Shown: positions 9,704 through 21,338 of the stretch, piece after piece
Position numbering within the stretch: position 1 is the stretch's first letter
Layout of the letters: every line of letters starts with the position of its first letter
Source of the DNA: Chrysemys picta bellii
Lineage: Eukaryota; Chordata; Testudines; Emydidae
Length of the DNA stretch: 64,000 nt
Reading direction: 5' to 3'
Assembly: GCF_011386835.1 (NCBI RefSeq)
Contig: NW_027052973.1
Coordinates: 1 to 64,000, forward strand
Position numbers and translations under genes: made by a program
The notes under the pieces: generated by a model
Told to the model about the DNA's origin: nothing
The model's database searches: none
What the model saw: only the letters and a program-made list of their open reading frames with translations

Positions 9704-11005
9704 TCACACTGTAGCCTGGCCAGCCATGAAACTGGTTTTTAAAGCTTCTCTGATGCACAGCGCTTCTTGGTGTGATCTTCTAATCGCCCTGGTGTCTGGC
9801 TGCGCGTAATCAGCAGCCAGGCGATTTGCCTCAGCCTCCCACCCCGCCATAAAGGTCTCCCCCTTACTTTCACAGAGATTGTGGAGCACACAGCAAGCAG
9901 AAATAACAATGGGGAGATTTCTTTGGCTGAGGTCAGAGCGAGTCAATAATGATCTCCAGCGACCTTTTAAACGGCCAAATGCACATTCTACCACCATTCT
10001 GCACTTGCTTAGCCTGTAGTTAAACAGCTCCTGACTCCTGTCCAGGCTGCTTGTGTATGGCTTCATAAGCCATGGCATTAAGGGGTAGGCTGGGTCCCCA
10101 AGAATAACTATGGGCATTTCAACATCCCCAACGGTTATTTTCTGGTCCGGAAAGTAAGTCCCTTGCTGCAGCCCTTTAAACAGAGTAGTGTTCCTGAAGA
10201 CGCGAGCGTCATGAACCCTTCCCGCCCAGCCCGCGTTGATGTTGGTGAAACGTCCCTTGTGATCCACAAGTGCTTGCAGCACCATTGAAAAGTACCCCTT
10301 GCGGTTTATGTACTCGGTGGCTTGGTGCTCCGGTGCCAAGATAGGGATATGGGTTCCGTCTATCGCCCCACCACAGTTAGGGAATCCCATTGCAGCAAAA
10401 CCATCCACTATAGCCTGCACATTTCCCAGAGTCACTAACTTTCGTAGCAGCACCTGAGTGATTGCTTTGGCTACTTGCATCACAGCAGCCCCCACAGTAG
10501 ATTTGCCCACTCCAAATTGATTCCCGACTGACCGGTAGCTGTCTGGCGTTGCAAGCTTCCACAGGGCTATCGCCACGCGCTTCTCAACTGTGAGGGCTGC
10601 TCTCATCTTGGTATTCTGGCGTTTCAGGGCAGGGGACAGCAAGTCACAAAGTTCCATGAAAGTGCCCTTACGCATGCGAAAGTTCCGCAGCCACTGGGAA
10701 TCGTCCCAGACCTGCAACACTATGCGGTCCCACCAGTCTGTGCTTGTTTCCCTTGCCCAGAATCGGCGTTCCATGGATAGAATCTGCCCCATTAACAACA
10801 TGATCTCCAAAGCACCGGGGCCCGCGGTTTCACTGAATTCTGTGTCCGTGTCCGTGTCCATGTCCTCATCATGCTTGTCGCTGCGCTGCCGCCGCCGCTG
10901 CCTCCTCTCCTCGTTTTTCTGGTCCTGGCGGAGCATAAACTCCACGAGAACGCGCGAGGTGTTTACAATATTCATGAGTGCTGTCTTGACCTCAGCGGGC
11001 TCCAT
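9704..11005 (-). CDS. Harbinger DDE transposase (HARBI1-like)
   Basis: Intact transposase of 433 residues, counted from the Met at 11005 (MEPAEVKTALMNIV). The frame is open to 11158, but that extension is low-complexity and reaches into the terminal region, so 11005 is the better start. An N-terminal charged segment (about 25-60) is followed by a helix-turn-helix-like part (YRSVGNQFGVGKSTV, 157-171). The catalytic triad of the HARBI1/DDE_Tnp_4 family is complete: D216 in GGAIDGTHIPI, D266 in RVHDARVF, E340 in VVECAFGR. Known role: cutting and joining the element ends at TWA targets in the nucleus, with the Myb-like partner. The gene is convergent with that partner; a minus-strand AATAAA lies at 9598-9603. 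No frameshift or stop is present. Confidence 0.9.
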   Translation of the reverse strand: MEPAEVKTALMNIVNTSRVLVEFMLRQDQKNEERRQRRRQRSDKHDEDMDTDTDTEFSETAGPGALEIMLLMGQILSMERRFWARETSTDWWDRIVLQVWDDSQWLRNFRMRKGTFMELCDLLSPALKRQNTKMRAALTVEKRVAIALWKLATPDSYRSVGNQFGVGKSTVGAAVMQVAKAITQVLLRKLVTLGNVQAIVDGFAAMGFPNCGGAIDGTHIPILAPEHQATEYINRKGYFSMVLQALVDHKGRFTNINAGWAGRVHDARVFRNTTLFKGLQQGTYFPDQKITVGDVEMPIVILGDPAYPLMPWLMKPYTSSLDRSQELFNYRLSKCRMVVECAFGRLKGRWRSLLTRSDLSQRNLPIVISACCVLHNLCESKGETFMAGWEAEANRLAADYAQPDTRAIRRSHQEALCIREALKTSFMAGQATV

Positions 11006-11401
11006 GCTTGCCGTGGTATGGAGTCTGCAGTGTTCACCCACCCAGGAAAAAAGGCGTGAAAATGGTTGTCTGCCGTCCGTTGCTTTCATGCAGGGAGGGA
11101 GGGAGGGAGGAAGTGAGGCTGTACCCAGAACCACCTGCGACGATGTTTTTTGTCCCATCAGGCACTGGGATTTTAACCCACAATCCCAATGGGCGCGGGA
11201 GACTGCGGGAACTATGGGATAGCTATGGAATTGCTACCCACAGTGCAACGGTGCAGAAATCGACGCTAGCCCCGGTACTTGGACGCACACCACCGAATTA
11301 CTGTGCTAGTGTGGCCGCACTCATTTCGACTTTATACAACCTGTTTCTCAAATCCGAATTATCTAAATTCGGATTAATCCCGTAGTGTAGACATACCCTT
11401 A

Positions 11402-11732
11402 GAGCCCGCTCCTACTCCTACTGAATTCAACAGAAAAACTCCCATTGACTTCAAAGAGAGCAAGAAATTGCTCTTCATGTACAGCTTGGTCAGTGGGGTT
11501 GATCTTTTAAAAGACTTTTGTCTGCATGAAAACATGAAGGTCAGACTTATAGTCTCTTTAGTAGAAGTAAATGAGTCTGATTTGGTTACAAGTCACAGAA
11601 AAGCTTCCAACTGTGAGCTACCACCTGATATTGAAATGTTTTCTCCCCACTAATTCCATCTAAACATTTCACATTCACCTTAAAGTTATGATGTCTCTTC
11701 CTTAATATTGTCTCATTACACTTTATTTAAGG
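11402..11732. other. Intronic DNA, small palindromic phrase
   Basis: About 11402-11455 has the phrase AAACTCCCATTGACTTCAA, part of a common small palindromic repeat. The remainder shows nothing. Confidence 0.35.
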
Positions 11733-11925
11733 AGGCAGTGTGGCCTAGTGGACGGAGCATCGGACAGAAAATGAGGAGACCAAGATTCTATTCCTGACTC
11801 TGCCACTGGCTGGATGAGTGACCTTGGGCAAGTCACGTCACCTCTCTGTGCCTCAGTTTCCCCATCTGTAAAATAGGGATAATGCTACTGATCTTCTTTC
11901 TAAAATGCTTTGACATCTACTGATG
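11733..11925 (+). mobile_element. MIR SINE, well preserved
   Basis: The order is GCAGTGTGGCCTAGTGGACG (tRNA-like head), TGACCTTGGGCAAGTCACGT, CTCAGTTTCCCCATCTGTAA, and then a diverged tail. This is the clearest MIR copy in the window. Confidence 0.8.
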
Positions 11926-12585
11926 AAGAGAGATCTATTATAGGGGTTTTTATTATATTAAAAAGAAAGGGCTTGGTCCTATTCCCATCTGAGTCAATGA
12001 CACAACTCCCATTGACTACTCTAGTGCAGGATCAGGGCCAAATTGCCTTTAAATGTTATCCTTCTGCCTGCCAGACTGCTGGAATGGTATGTGGCATCCC
12101 TCACATGCCATTTTCCATCCCTAATGAGCTAGTAAAATAAGGGGAAAGTAGCAGCAGTATAAGGCCCTAATGACCTCTCCAGTAAATTATTCACCAGACT
12201 CAACAAACCGCATCAAAGCTTAGTTTTTACACTGAGCCTTAACTAGCAGCAGACGGTTTCACTTTTACAATATGTTGTTTCCTTTTCAAGGTCTTGTACC
12301 ACCTGTTCCTTTCGCTCACTGTTTCTGCTTGAAGACATCGCCGGCAATTGAGTTTGTCATCAAAAAAATTTAGAACACATACTTTGTTAAGTAGCCAGCT
12401 CTAAGGAGCTGTTGGCCTGGCCTCAATATGGAGAGCTTCCCAGGAGCTCTCTCAATAACATTTTTCTGGCCCTGCCTCTGAGTTCCACATTTAGCAATCT
12501 GATGCTCAGCCTAACGCTCATTTCAGCCTTTGCTGTGACTCTCAGAACACTACTTTCCCAGCTCCGCCCATTTAGACGATATGTA
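11926..12585. other. Intronic DNA, nothing recognised
   Basis: A short palindromic CAACTCCCATTGACTAC phrase lies near 12001. No gene or family call is possible for the rest. Confidence 0.35.
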
Positions 12586-12593
12586 GTTTAGCG

Positions 12594-12779
12594 CAGGGGT
12601 AGTCAATAGGCAGACCGCGGGTCCAATCTGGACCGCCGGACACTTTTGAACGGACCCCAAAATATTTTAATTGACTTATTATCTTTTTTTTATTATTATT
12701 ATTTTCTCTGGAGTCTGGACCTTGACTATACCTTGACCAAGAAATTTGGATCTTGACAAAAAATAATTGATTACCCTTG
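12594..12779. mobile_element. hAT-like miniature transposon
   Basis: Ends CAGGGGTAGTCAATAGGC and, on the other strand, CAAGGGTAATCAATTATT are inverted repeats. Flanks GTTTAGCG (12586-12593) and GTTTAGAG (12780-12787) are an eight-base target duplication with one change. The interior is non-coding. Confidence 0.85.
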
Positions 12780-12787
12780 GTTTAGAG

Positions 12788-13403
12788 CATTCAAAACAAA
12801 ACTCCCCACTTCCAGGCTTCAGCATGTCTACTGGCCTGTGGCATCAGCAAAACCAGTCCCAATGTCCAGACATCGCTAAAAGGAACAGACAGCAGGCCAG
12901 GCCCAACGCTGGTGTAAATCAGTGTAGCTGCATTGACTTCAATGGCACTATGTCAGTTTCCACCAATTGGGCATCTGGCCCATGGGACCTAATATTGCAA
13001 CCATTATTCACATAAGTACTCCTCTCTTGTTCAATGACATCACCACCCCACACTCCACCCAGTGCCTGTACCTTCCCTAATGCAGATCCAAACACAGGAG
13101 AGAGCCTTCCACTGGCTCCTAAGAATGAAATAGGGCAGGGGCCACAGAGGCATGTGACCTCTCCTCCCACATGGTAACAGTTGGGATCCACACACAGATC
13201 TTTAAGGCACAGCCCAGCCCACAGATAAGGGCTGTTAACTATGTGATTCTGTACCCATAACAGATCTCATCCATTGTGTGCATCTTTAGAACTTCACACT
13301 ACTGACCTGCTAACAGCTTCACTGCTGCTCACCGTTAATGGGAGTGCCACACACATGCAGTAAATCAGCACGCTGCATATTCTTGCAATGTTTTGTTGGG
13401 AGG
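12788..13403. other. Intronic DNA with one palindromic unit
   Basis: About 12897-12987 has the diverged palindrome family with GCTGGTGTAAATCAGTGTAG and the centre TTGACTTCAATGG. Nothing else is recognised. Confidence 0.4.
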
Positions 13404-13408
13404 GTAGG

Positions 13409-14309
13409 TGTCATAACTATGAAGGGAAGGGTAACAGCTGTCCTGTGTACAGTACTATAAAATCCCTCCTGGCCAGAGACTCCAAAATCCTTTTCCCTGT
13501 AAAGGGTTAAGAAGCTCAGGTAACCTGGCTGGCATCTGACCTAAAGGACCAATAAGGGGACAAGATACTTTCAAATCTTGGGGGGGGGGGGGGGAAGGCT
13601 TTTGTTTGTGTTCTTTGTTTGGGAGTGTGTTCGTTCTCGGGACTGAGAGGGACCAGACATCAATCCAGGTTCTCCACATCTTTCTAAACAAGTCTCTCCT
13701 ATTTCAAACTTGTAAGTAAATAGCCAGGCAAGGCGTGTTAGTTTTCCTTTGTTTTCTCAACTTGTAAATGTACCTTTTACTAGAGTGTTTAACTTTGTTT
13801 GCTGTACTTTGAACCTGAGACTAGAGGGGAGTCCTCTGAGCTCTTTAAGTTTGATTACCCTGTAAGGTTAATTTCCATACTGATTTTACAGAGATGATTT
13901 TTATCTTTTTCTTTAATTAAAAGCCTTCTTTTTAAGAACCTGATTGATTTTTCCTTGTTTTAAGATCCAAGGGGTTGGGATCTTGATTCACCAGGAGCTG
14001 GTGAGAGGAAGGAGGGGAATGGTTAATTTCTCCTTGTTTTAGATCCCAGGGGGTTGGATCTGTATTCACCAGGAGTTGGTGGGAGGAAGGAGGGGGAATG
14101 GTTAATTTCTCCTTGGTTTAAGATCCAAGGCGTTTGGATCTGTATTCACCAGGGAATTGGTGAAGGTCTCTCAAGGCTACCCAGGGAAGGAAATTAGCCT
14201 TGGGATGGTGGCAGCGGACCAGAGCTAAGCTGGTAGTTAAGCTTAGAAGTTTTCATGCAGGCCCCTACATTTGTACCCTAAAGTTCAAAGTGGGGATACA
14301 GCCTTGACA
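13409..14309 (+). mobile_element. Solo LTR of an endogenous retrovirus-like element
   Basis: The 901-base unit starts TGTCATAACTATG and ends CAGCCTTGACA. It is flanked by perfect GTAGG duplications (13404-13408 and 14310-14314). A TATAAAA box lies at 13456-13462, which fits an LTR promoter. No internal genes are present, so the internal part was lost by LTR recombination. An 80-base tandem repeat lies inside (13950-14165). Confidence 0.85.
13950..14165 (+). repeat. 80-base tandem repeat inside the solo LTR
   Basis: About two and a half to three units, each with CTTGTTTTAGATCC, TTGGATCTGTATTCACCAGG and a GGAAGGAGG stretch, begin near 13951, 14031 and 14111. Confidence 0.8.
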
Positions 14310-14314
14310 GTAGG

Positions 14315-14510
14315 CAACATTAAAGCGGCTGCTTCAGATTTGCCGTTCTAAATGCAAGAACTCTGTCTCACTGACTACCACTCGGTACCTGCTCACTTCC
14401 TCAGAATGGACTGAAAACCTGCCAGGCTCAGAAAAACGGGCAAACACAAAGAGAGCTTAAAGTCACGGGCAGCTAGTTGTGTGTGCTCTCATGATCAGGG
14501 TTCAGCAACT
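14315..14510. other. Short intronic gap
   Basis: Nothing recognised between the solo LTR and the CR1 fragment. Confidence 0.4.
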
Positions 14511-15056
14511 TCATAGATTCCAAGGCGAGAAAGGATCACTATGATCATCTAATCTGACATCCTGTAGAACATTTATAATTATTCCAAAATAATTCCTACA
14601 GCAGATATTTTAGTACAACATCCAATCACTGTTAGAAACGTATGCCTTATTTCCAGTCTGAATGTGTCTAGCTTCATCTTCCAGCCATTGGATCATGTTC
14701 CACCTTTCTCTGCTATATTAAAGGGCCCATTATTAAATATTTGTTCTTTATGTAGGTATTTATAGAAAGTAGTCAAGTCACCCCTTAACCTTCTCTTTGT
14801 TAAGCTAAATAGATTGAGCTCCTTGAATCTATCATTATAAAGCACATTTTCTATTCCTTTAATCACTCGCGGCTCTTCTCTGAGCCCTCTCCAATTTACG
14901 AACAGCCTGCTTCAATTATTGACACCAGAACTGGACACAGTATCCCAGCACCAGTTGCACAGTGCCAACTATAGGGGTAAACTAACCTCTCTACTTCCGA
15001 TTCCCCTATTTGTGCTTATGCAAACCTAGGCATTACAGATACAATACATTTCCATC
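14511..15056 (-). mobile_element. CR1 LINE, 3' fragment, minus orientation
   Basis: It begins TTCATAGATTCCAAGG, the antisense of the CR1 3' end, and continues with antisense reverse transcriptase relics (CCCCTTAACCTTCTC; AGAACTGGACACAGTATCC). Many changes and no open frame: an old 5'-truncated copy. Confidence 0.75.
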
Positions 15057-15059
15057 TAA

Positions 15060-15415
15060 GGTACTTATCAGGCCCCCTATTACCACAGTACTTGAGTATC
15101 TCACAATTGTTAGCATATTGTAACCTCACAACATCCCTGTGAGGTGAGGAAGCGCTATTTGGCCATTTTATAGACGGGGAACAGAGAGACTATGGCCCAG
15201 ACTTTTAAAGCTACTTAGGCATTGCTGTGCTCAACATTGCAATGCCTAATTGATTCAGGCACCTAAATCTCATTTTCAAAACACATTTAGGAGCCTAAAC
15301 CCTCCTGACTTGTCCAAGGTCACACAGGATGCATGTTGCAGAACAAGGACTTGAACCCAGGTCTGCCAAGGTCTAGGCTAGCATTCTAACTACTGGGTCA
15401 TCCTTCCTATCCTCC
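15060..15415 (-). mobile_element. MIR-type SINE (minus) split by a palindromic unit
   Basis: Both halves of a minus-strand MIR-like SINE are present: CCTCACAACATCCCTGTGAG...GAACAGAGAGACTA on the left, GACTTGTCCAAGGTCACACA on the right. A palindromic unit (about 15194-15303) with GGCCCAGACTTTTAAAG and ATTTAGGAGCCTAAA separates them at the position of the conserved TTAA. Confidence 0.6.
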
Positions 15416-17633
15416 CCTTCACCTAGCACTACCTTGCTTTTGTGCTATGTCCTTGGATCAGTTATCTGGCGGTTTGATTACACGGAAGTTTTAACAGAAA
15501 AAGTTGAGTTTTTGTGAAAATGTTTCAGGTTTTCATAGACAAACCAAACATTTTCCCTATTGAAAATTTTCAATCAACCTTACAGGGAGTCTTTAGGAGG
15601 GACCTGGATGGTTTGGTGAAGTGGGTGGGGAGGATGTTCCATGCAAAGGGGCTGCATAGAAAAAGGCGTGGAAGCTGCAGCGTTGAAATCGACATTGCTG
15701 GTGCAGTGGAGGGGTGAGGAAAATGCAGTGATATGAGTTTGGATATGCAGATGAGAGAGAATTTGTGTAGCACCTTGAAGGCCAGACAAGAAATTTAACC
15801 TCAATGGGCTGGGCAAGAGGGAGCCAGCATAGGTATCCACAGAGTGGTGAGACAAGGTCAGATTAAGAGAAAAAGAAGATAATTTTTGTAGCTGGATTTT
15901 AGATTGGCAGGAAGGAGCAATATGGGTGTCAGGGAGACTGCAGTAATGCAGGTGGGAGGCAATCAGGGCAGGGAGAGATGATTTATCAGTCAAGACAGAA
16001 GGGGACAGGTGAAGTTTTGTATGTATTGTGGAGATGGAAACAGCTGGATCTGAACATGGCCTGGATTTGTGGGGGAGGGGAGGAGAGGAGAAAGAAGATA
16101 ATATTGGTGAAAGAGAAAAGTTGGGCAACTAATACAATTTCAACTGAAAAACTTCATTGGGTCTTGCGCTGTGTCTTCCCTTGGCAAATAGATGGAAATT
16201 GCTATACGTCTGGTTTACTAAAATGCAATTCAGATAATTGATTACTACATTTAATTAAGAAGTAATTTCTCTTCCCTCTGTGCACAGAAGAGAATAAAAC
16301 TTCTCCACATGGTCAACTGTTTCTGGATATTATCAGATCAAGCACAGTCTATACTGTAGCTAAATGGACGGTGTGAGTCATTTAATAGCAGATGTTAAAG
16401 AACGGAATTAACATTCTTCTGAAATCATTTTTGGGAAGCACACTCCATCCTCAGAAGGTCACTTAACGTCTCATTAACCTGTTCTTACTTCAGTGAAGCA
16501 GCATCTGTGTGTTTCCCTGTACACTGGTCATAAGCCATTGCCATATCTTTACTGCATCATTCAAGTTAGCAAATGCACCTTCAAAAGTCATAGCCCCATG
16601 TGTGTACGTGCATGGACATGTGAAGACATTAAATGGAATGGAAGGGGCTAAAGAAAATAATCCACACCCAGGTACTCAGAAATGTTCTGCACACATTCCT
16701 CTAAATTTGGAAAATCTTGGCTCTTCATTTAAATGCTTAAATGTGACCCAAGCACTTTTGAAAATCTTGCCCCACCTGTGGGAGCCAAGCACTTCTGAAA
16801 AACCTGGCTCAGAGCAAGCAGAAGGGTTTCTGGAAATGTTCAAGTTTTTTCATTTCTTTCTATTACGTTCTTCAGAGGTAGAATTAAAAGTCTGCAAAAC
16901 CAATTTCAAATGCAGTGTTTCCTAAGGAAGCCAGGCTTAGCTTTGATCTTTGGGCTAAGGATTATCTCATACTACATGCGTATGCAGCATCTAGCAAAAT
17001 CCCTCCCCACCCCACCCCATGTTAGTTGTGCCTTTTAGTTAGTTATAGTTGTAGTATGGCAAAATGTGTGAATGAATTGATCAGATATGTCAACTAAAAC
17101 CTATTGTTATTTGTGATTAGGTTTTATTAATAGCAGGCAGCACATTCAATACATATTCTCCAGGATTTAGGCACAGATTTCTAAGGGTATTTAGCTGTTG
17201 CTGCAGTCAGGATAGCAATGCCTAAGTACCCTTAAAAATCTGGACCTCAGTGCTCAAACCTGCTCACACAAAGTAAAAGGCAAAACTCCGACTGGCTTCA
17301 ACAGTGTACTTTTAAAATTAAAATCACTGGTGTTAGACTGACTTACAGCTTCTGAGGACCTGGCCCACAGTGCACATCTACAAAGCCAGGTAAGTGCCCC
17401 TTTGCCATGCAGTGACTAATATTCAGTACTCGTTTTAACTGCACATGTTCAAGTCAACAAAGAGCTGCTAACAAAGAAAAATAATGATGCCTGTTTACTC
17501 TCCTATTGAAGTCATGCAGAGTTTTGCCATTGACTTAGTGGCATCAGAATCAGGGCCAATAGCAGTCTGAACTTATACATGGGCATGGACAACTATGGCT
17601 TAGGGGAATTTTATCTGCCCCTCCTCCCCAATT
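15416..17633. other. Intronic DNA with diverged repeats
   Basis: About 15565-16110 resembles a diverged interspersed family (a phrase such as GGATGTTCCATGCAAAGGGG) that I cannot name; 47461-47765 may be related. Short palindromic units lie near 16734-16815 and 17168-17252 (GATTTCTAAGGGTATTTAG against the inverse of TAAGTACCCTTAAAAATC). The frames here are not recognisable genes. Confidence 0.4.
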
Positions 17634-17853
17634 CAGTGGAATCCTTCTATCCAATCTAATTGGGACAAGGGAAAGATCAGAATCAAAAATTCAGATAATC
17701 AGGAGAATTAGCAGGGCTCTGGCAGTCAGCCCCAGGAGGCCGGGCTCCAACTGTCAGCCCAGTCACCCGGGACTGACAGCCCAAGCCCTGCTGCCCAGTT
17801 AGGTTAATACAGAGGGCTGGATAATGGAGGTTTGGATAAATAAGGTTCTACTG
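17634..17853. mobile_element. Tigger/mariner-like miniature transposon
   Basis: The left end CAGTGGAATCCTTCTATCCA and the right end, read inverted, CAGTAGAACCTTATTTATCC are imperfect inverted repeats of the Tigger type. The interior is non-coding with a CAGCCC-rich part. Confidence 0.65.
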
Positions 17854-20194
17854 TATTTTTAACGCATTAAAAGATTTCATTTTATCACCTGGAAAACACA
17901 TACAGTACATGTTGTTTGTACTTCACTCAGTCACTCCTCACTTAGTAAGACTGGCATAGCATTTCAGAATTAAAAACACACAATCCTTGGGCAAACTGGA
18001 GCATTTAGCTGGCCTCTTGGCTTTCTATAGTCACTGTGTTCTTTGTAGGACAGTCTAGAACGTAGCAGACTGAAGAAAGGAAACACCTCATAGCTGATCG
18101 GCTGATTACACTGGAAAACAACTGCTTTTATGTTTTGCTTATTTCACCACCTGGGTTCCTTTCTCACCCAGAGATGCTGACAAGGCAATGACTACAAATA
18201 AGATGGCAGCTGGAGGCTCTTTGACTCCCAGGCATGATGGGACTGATGCAAAAGGACAGCAAAGAATCCTGGGGGCTCCCTGATGCCTGGCCTCCCAAGT
18301 CACACAAGTTCCATGAGCTTTTTTCCCCCCAAAGTGAGAAGCCAATCAAGAGGCTCTGGGAGTCAGCCCCACAGGAGTGGCAGCTGGCTGGACCTATCCA
18401 GGTCTCCCTAGAGAGAGATCAGAAACACACACACACACACACACGATCATGCGATAAGAAGGGAAACAGCCAGGTTGGCTGCAGAAATAATGGGAGAAGC
18501 ACAGCCAGTGAACCTCACCCAGGTACACAGAATTCCCCTTCCCAAGGAGAGGAGACACTGTTTGCTGAGCCATATCCCAGCCAGGGAAGAAAGAGCTTGA
18601 CCCTGCTGCAGGAGAGACCTTCGGCCTAGCCCTGGCTCCAACAGCCAGCTGACACCCTGGAGGAAAGAGAGAGACTTCAAACAATCGAGCCCATCAGAGG
18701 GCGGTACCTCTCATAGACTGAAAAGAGCAAACTGGGAGTTATCAGGGGGTTGTCCCTGCTACAATAATTAGATAGTGTAAAAACAACAGTCAGAAGCTGT
18801 TTTATTATTTTTTAACTCCAGCCCCTCCCCCAGTGAAGAATTGTCTACACTCTTGTTATATAATCTTTTTCTTAGTAGATAATGATAGGATGCTCCATTA
18901 AGTTCCACAAACTAACATTTCTGGTTGCATCTGCGGTTGGGATGCATTAGTGTATTCTATAAACATCCCCAATAAAACGGTTGGGCAAAACAGAGAAAAG
19001 AAACCTCAGACAATGGATTCCGTGTTGTAACTGATAGACTGTCTATCAGTTCATTTTGCGGTAAATGTTCTTGGCAGCTGCTCCACCAAAACGTGATATT
19101 TGAGAATCGAAAAATGCTCTGTTGATTCAGGTTACAGTACTTGTGCTCAGTAGGCCTGGCTCTTGGATATGTTAACTGACACTGTCTGTAAGACAATTTC
19201 TACTGAAAACAGAAACATCTGTACAAAGAAGTTGGCAAATTCACTGTGCATTTTTGTTTTCATTAGAGTTTATTCTGTTTCAGAAACCCATCCACTGTAA
19301 GGCTGAGCAAATGTGCTCATTATTTCATTTAAAAACCCACCAAAATACACGTGAGCACACGCATACAGAACTCGAGAAACAATCTTCATTTTGTTTGGGA
19401 GTCCATAGGAATTGGCTAGTTGACCAGACATAGTAAAATCAGGGATGCACAGTGTTGTCCAAGCTCTGGAATGAGGGAATCTTAGACCAACACAAACAGA
19501 AAACCCACCTCTTGGTGTAGCTGTAAAGTTGTCAGTCACAGGATAGCTTAGATCAGATTTCCAGAGTCTGAAACAAAACAAATACCTCAGTTGGTTACAG
19601 CTACTAAAGGAAAAGGCTCTTCGATGTTAAACGGTCATTTAGTCCAGTTGAAGATTATAAGGAGATTCAGAGGCCTTGTGAGGCAGCTACTGTATTCTGG
19701 TGCAAAGTAAAGCACATCTAGAAGGGGCATAGCCAGCTATAACGGGAGGAACATATGAGCATAGGGTGACCCAGTTGTGGTGTGAAGCCTGTGTTGTAGC
19801 TCCGAGGACACCACCCTTCCTGGTTGCCAATGTAGAGGGGGTGGCCAGGGCTTTTCTGGGCTTCATCCGCTTGGACTGTTGGCAGCCAGTCAAGTCAGAG
19901 CAGCTCTGCCTTCTGCTGCACTGACTTATGCCAGGGAACTGCAGATCTAGGATTGGGGGAGCAGAGGTGGTTTCAAGCCACCTTTGCACATCTTTCCTCC
20001 CTTCTGAATTGCTGTGTGTACTCCTCACCCAAAGCTGAGGACCTGGGCCAAACTGTCTTTTGGGTGGGTTAGCAAGACACCTGTTGAAAGAGAATCTTAC
20101 CCCTTATTTATGCTCTCACTGAATAAGACATTTGTGACTCCATATTTAAGAAAAATGCCAGCAATTAAAATATGAGTCAACTAAGTAAATTAAC
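17854..20194. other. Intronic DNA, no gene recognised
   Basis: Contains a CA repeat (18425-18444) and several anonymous frames. The 103-codon minus frame at 19270-19581 follows an acceptor-like TTTGTTTTGTTTCAG but matches no family known to me. Confidence 0.4.
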
Positions 20195-20405
20195 AACTGT
20201 ATTACAGCAGCCTCTAGCGTCAAACAGAGATCAGGCCCCATTGTGCTAGGCACTGTACAGACAAACGGTGATAGACCCTGCCAAGAAGGGCTCTATTAAG
20301 CAAAGGGTGAAAGAGGAAACATAGGTGAAGTGACCTGCAGGACTCTAGAGGAGCCATCCAGTATCCTGTCCACTGGAGCACACTGCCTCTCCGAACTAAT
20401 TTTTC
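20195..20405 (-). mobile_element. MIR/CORE-type SINE, minus, diverged
   Basis: Antisense of a MIR-like 3' region (CCATTGTGCTAGGCACTGTA) followed by antisense middle and head segments ending in CTGTCCACTGGAGCACACTG. Confidence 0.5.
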
Positions 20406-20468
20406 AGGCACTATTTAGAAATACTGGTCAGTGTTTCATTTTCTCTGTGCAACGTCCAGAGCTATTTC

Positions 20469-20591
20469 TAGGGTGACCAGATGTCCCAATGTCATAGGGA
20501 CAGTCCCAATATTTGGGTCTTTTTCTTATATAGACACCTATTGCCCCCCACCCCCGTCCCGATTTTTCACACTTGCTATCTGGTCACCCTA
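20469..20591. mobile_element. Short hAT-like miniature transposon
   Basis: The ends TAGGGTGACCAGAT and ATCTGGTCACCCTA are exact inverted repeats. Perfect eight-base duplications GCTATTTC flank it (20461-20468 and 20592-20599). With only 123 bases it is non-autonomous. Confidence 0.9.
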
Positions 20592-20599
20592 GCTATTTC

Positions 20600-21338
20600 C
20601 CTCTCAGTAGGGTGGCCATTTTCCCTGGCTAGGGCCTGATTTCATAATGGACCATAGGACTGAAAGAATTAGCTCTGAAGATACTGGAAGCCAAAGTTTA
20701 AGGCAAGTCCTTACAAAATTATATTTTATTGCTGGTCTAATCATTGTTAAATTCATAATAATGGGTTAAGCACTAAATGTATGGTAACATTTGAGCAACA
20801 AAGAAATCGCTTTCCTCACTGTTAGCAATATGAGCGGCTTTGTGTAAAAACTGCATGAAACCTGGCTAATAAAAAGGGCTAGATCATCCCTTCCCACCCT
20901 AAATCCCATCCTTTCACAGATATCCCACCATACTAACCCTTCCACTCCTGAGAGAGACCACAGGCCTTGCCTCAGACATCCCCAGGAAACCTGACCCCAC
21001 AAGAGTTCCACCCCCACCTCTCACCCTGGCATTCTGGCTCCATCGTGCTACAATATGGGGGACTCTCCCAGGTCCTGGTCCCCCTCAGATCTCCCAAAGG
21101 AAAATCCTGCAAAAAGGAAATACTGCCCCAGGTTATGTCCTCCCACCCCCACTCCAGGGACTCTCTCTGAGCATTTTCCCTGCCTCCACCCACCCCTCCC
21201 CTTGGCCCGCTCACTTTCCACCCTCCTCTCCCTGCACAGGCTGTGTGGGGTCTGGAGAGGGGAAAGGAGGTACTGGGAAGGTAAGCTAAGCCTCTCCCTT
21301 CCACATGGTGGAGAGAAGACCTATGTGCAGAAGGTCCC
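20600..21338. other. C-rich intronic DNA
   Basis: About 20880-21330 is C-rich and pyrimidine-biased, with long overlapping frames in several phases. It may belong to the 5' side of the LTR-like unit at 21339, but no family is clear. Confidence 0.35.

Larger units (their letters stand above)
6806..11398 (+). mobile_element. Complete Harbinger/PIF DNA transposon
   Basis: The 4593-base element begins GGCCTGGTCTACACTACG and ends with the inverted counterpart of GGGTATGTCTACACTACG. Both ends are flanked by TTA (6803-6805 and 11399-11401), the three-base target duplication typical of this superfamily. Inside are the two genes such elements need: a Myb/SANT-like DNA-binding protein on plus (two exons) and an intact DDE transposase on minus. 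The genes converge on a shared polyadenylation region at 9560-9605. The subterminal sequence is rich in TTCGAATTAA and TTCGGATT motifs, possible binding sites for the Myb-like protein. Both reading frames are intact, so this copy is young and may be autonomous; activity is inference. Confidence 0.92.

Noticed and set aside
11006..11158. N-terminal 51-residue extension of the Harbinger transposase
   Set aside because: Low-complexity translation of a GGGA repeat near the terminus; the Met at 11005 is more plausible.
19270..19581. 103-codon minus frame after a strong acceptor-like TTTGTTTTGTTTCAG, as a host exon
   Set aside because: It matches no part of PGM2L1 or any neighbour gene I know, and no donor restores a frame. 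Kept as unassigned.
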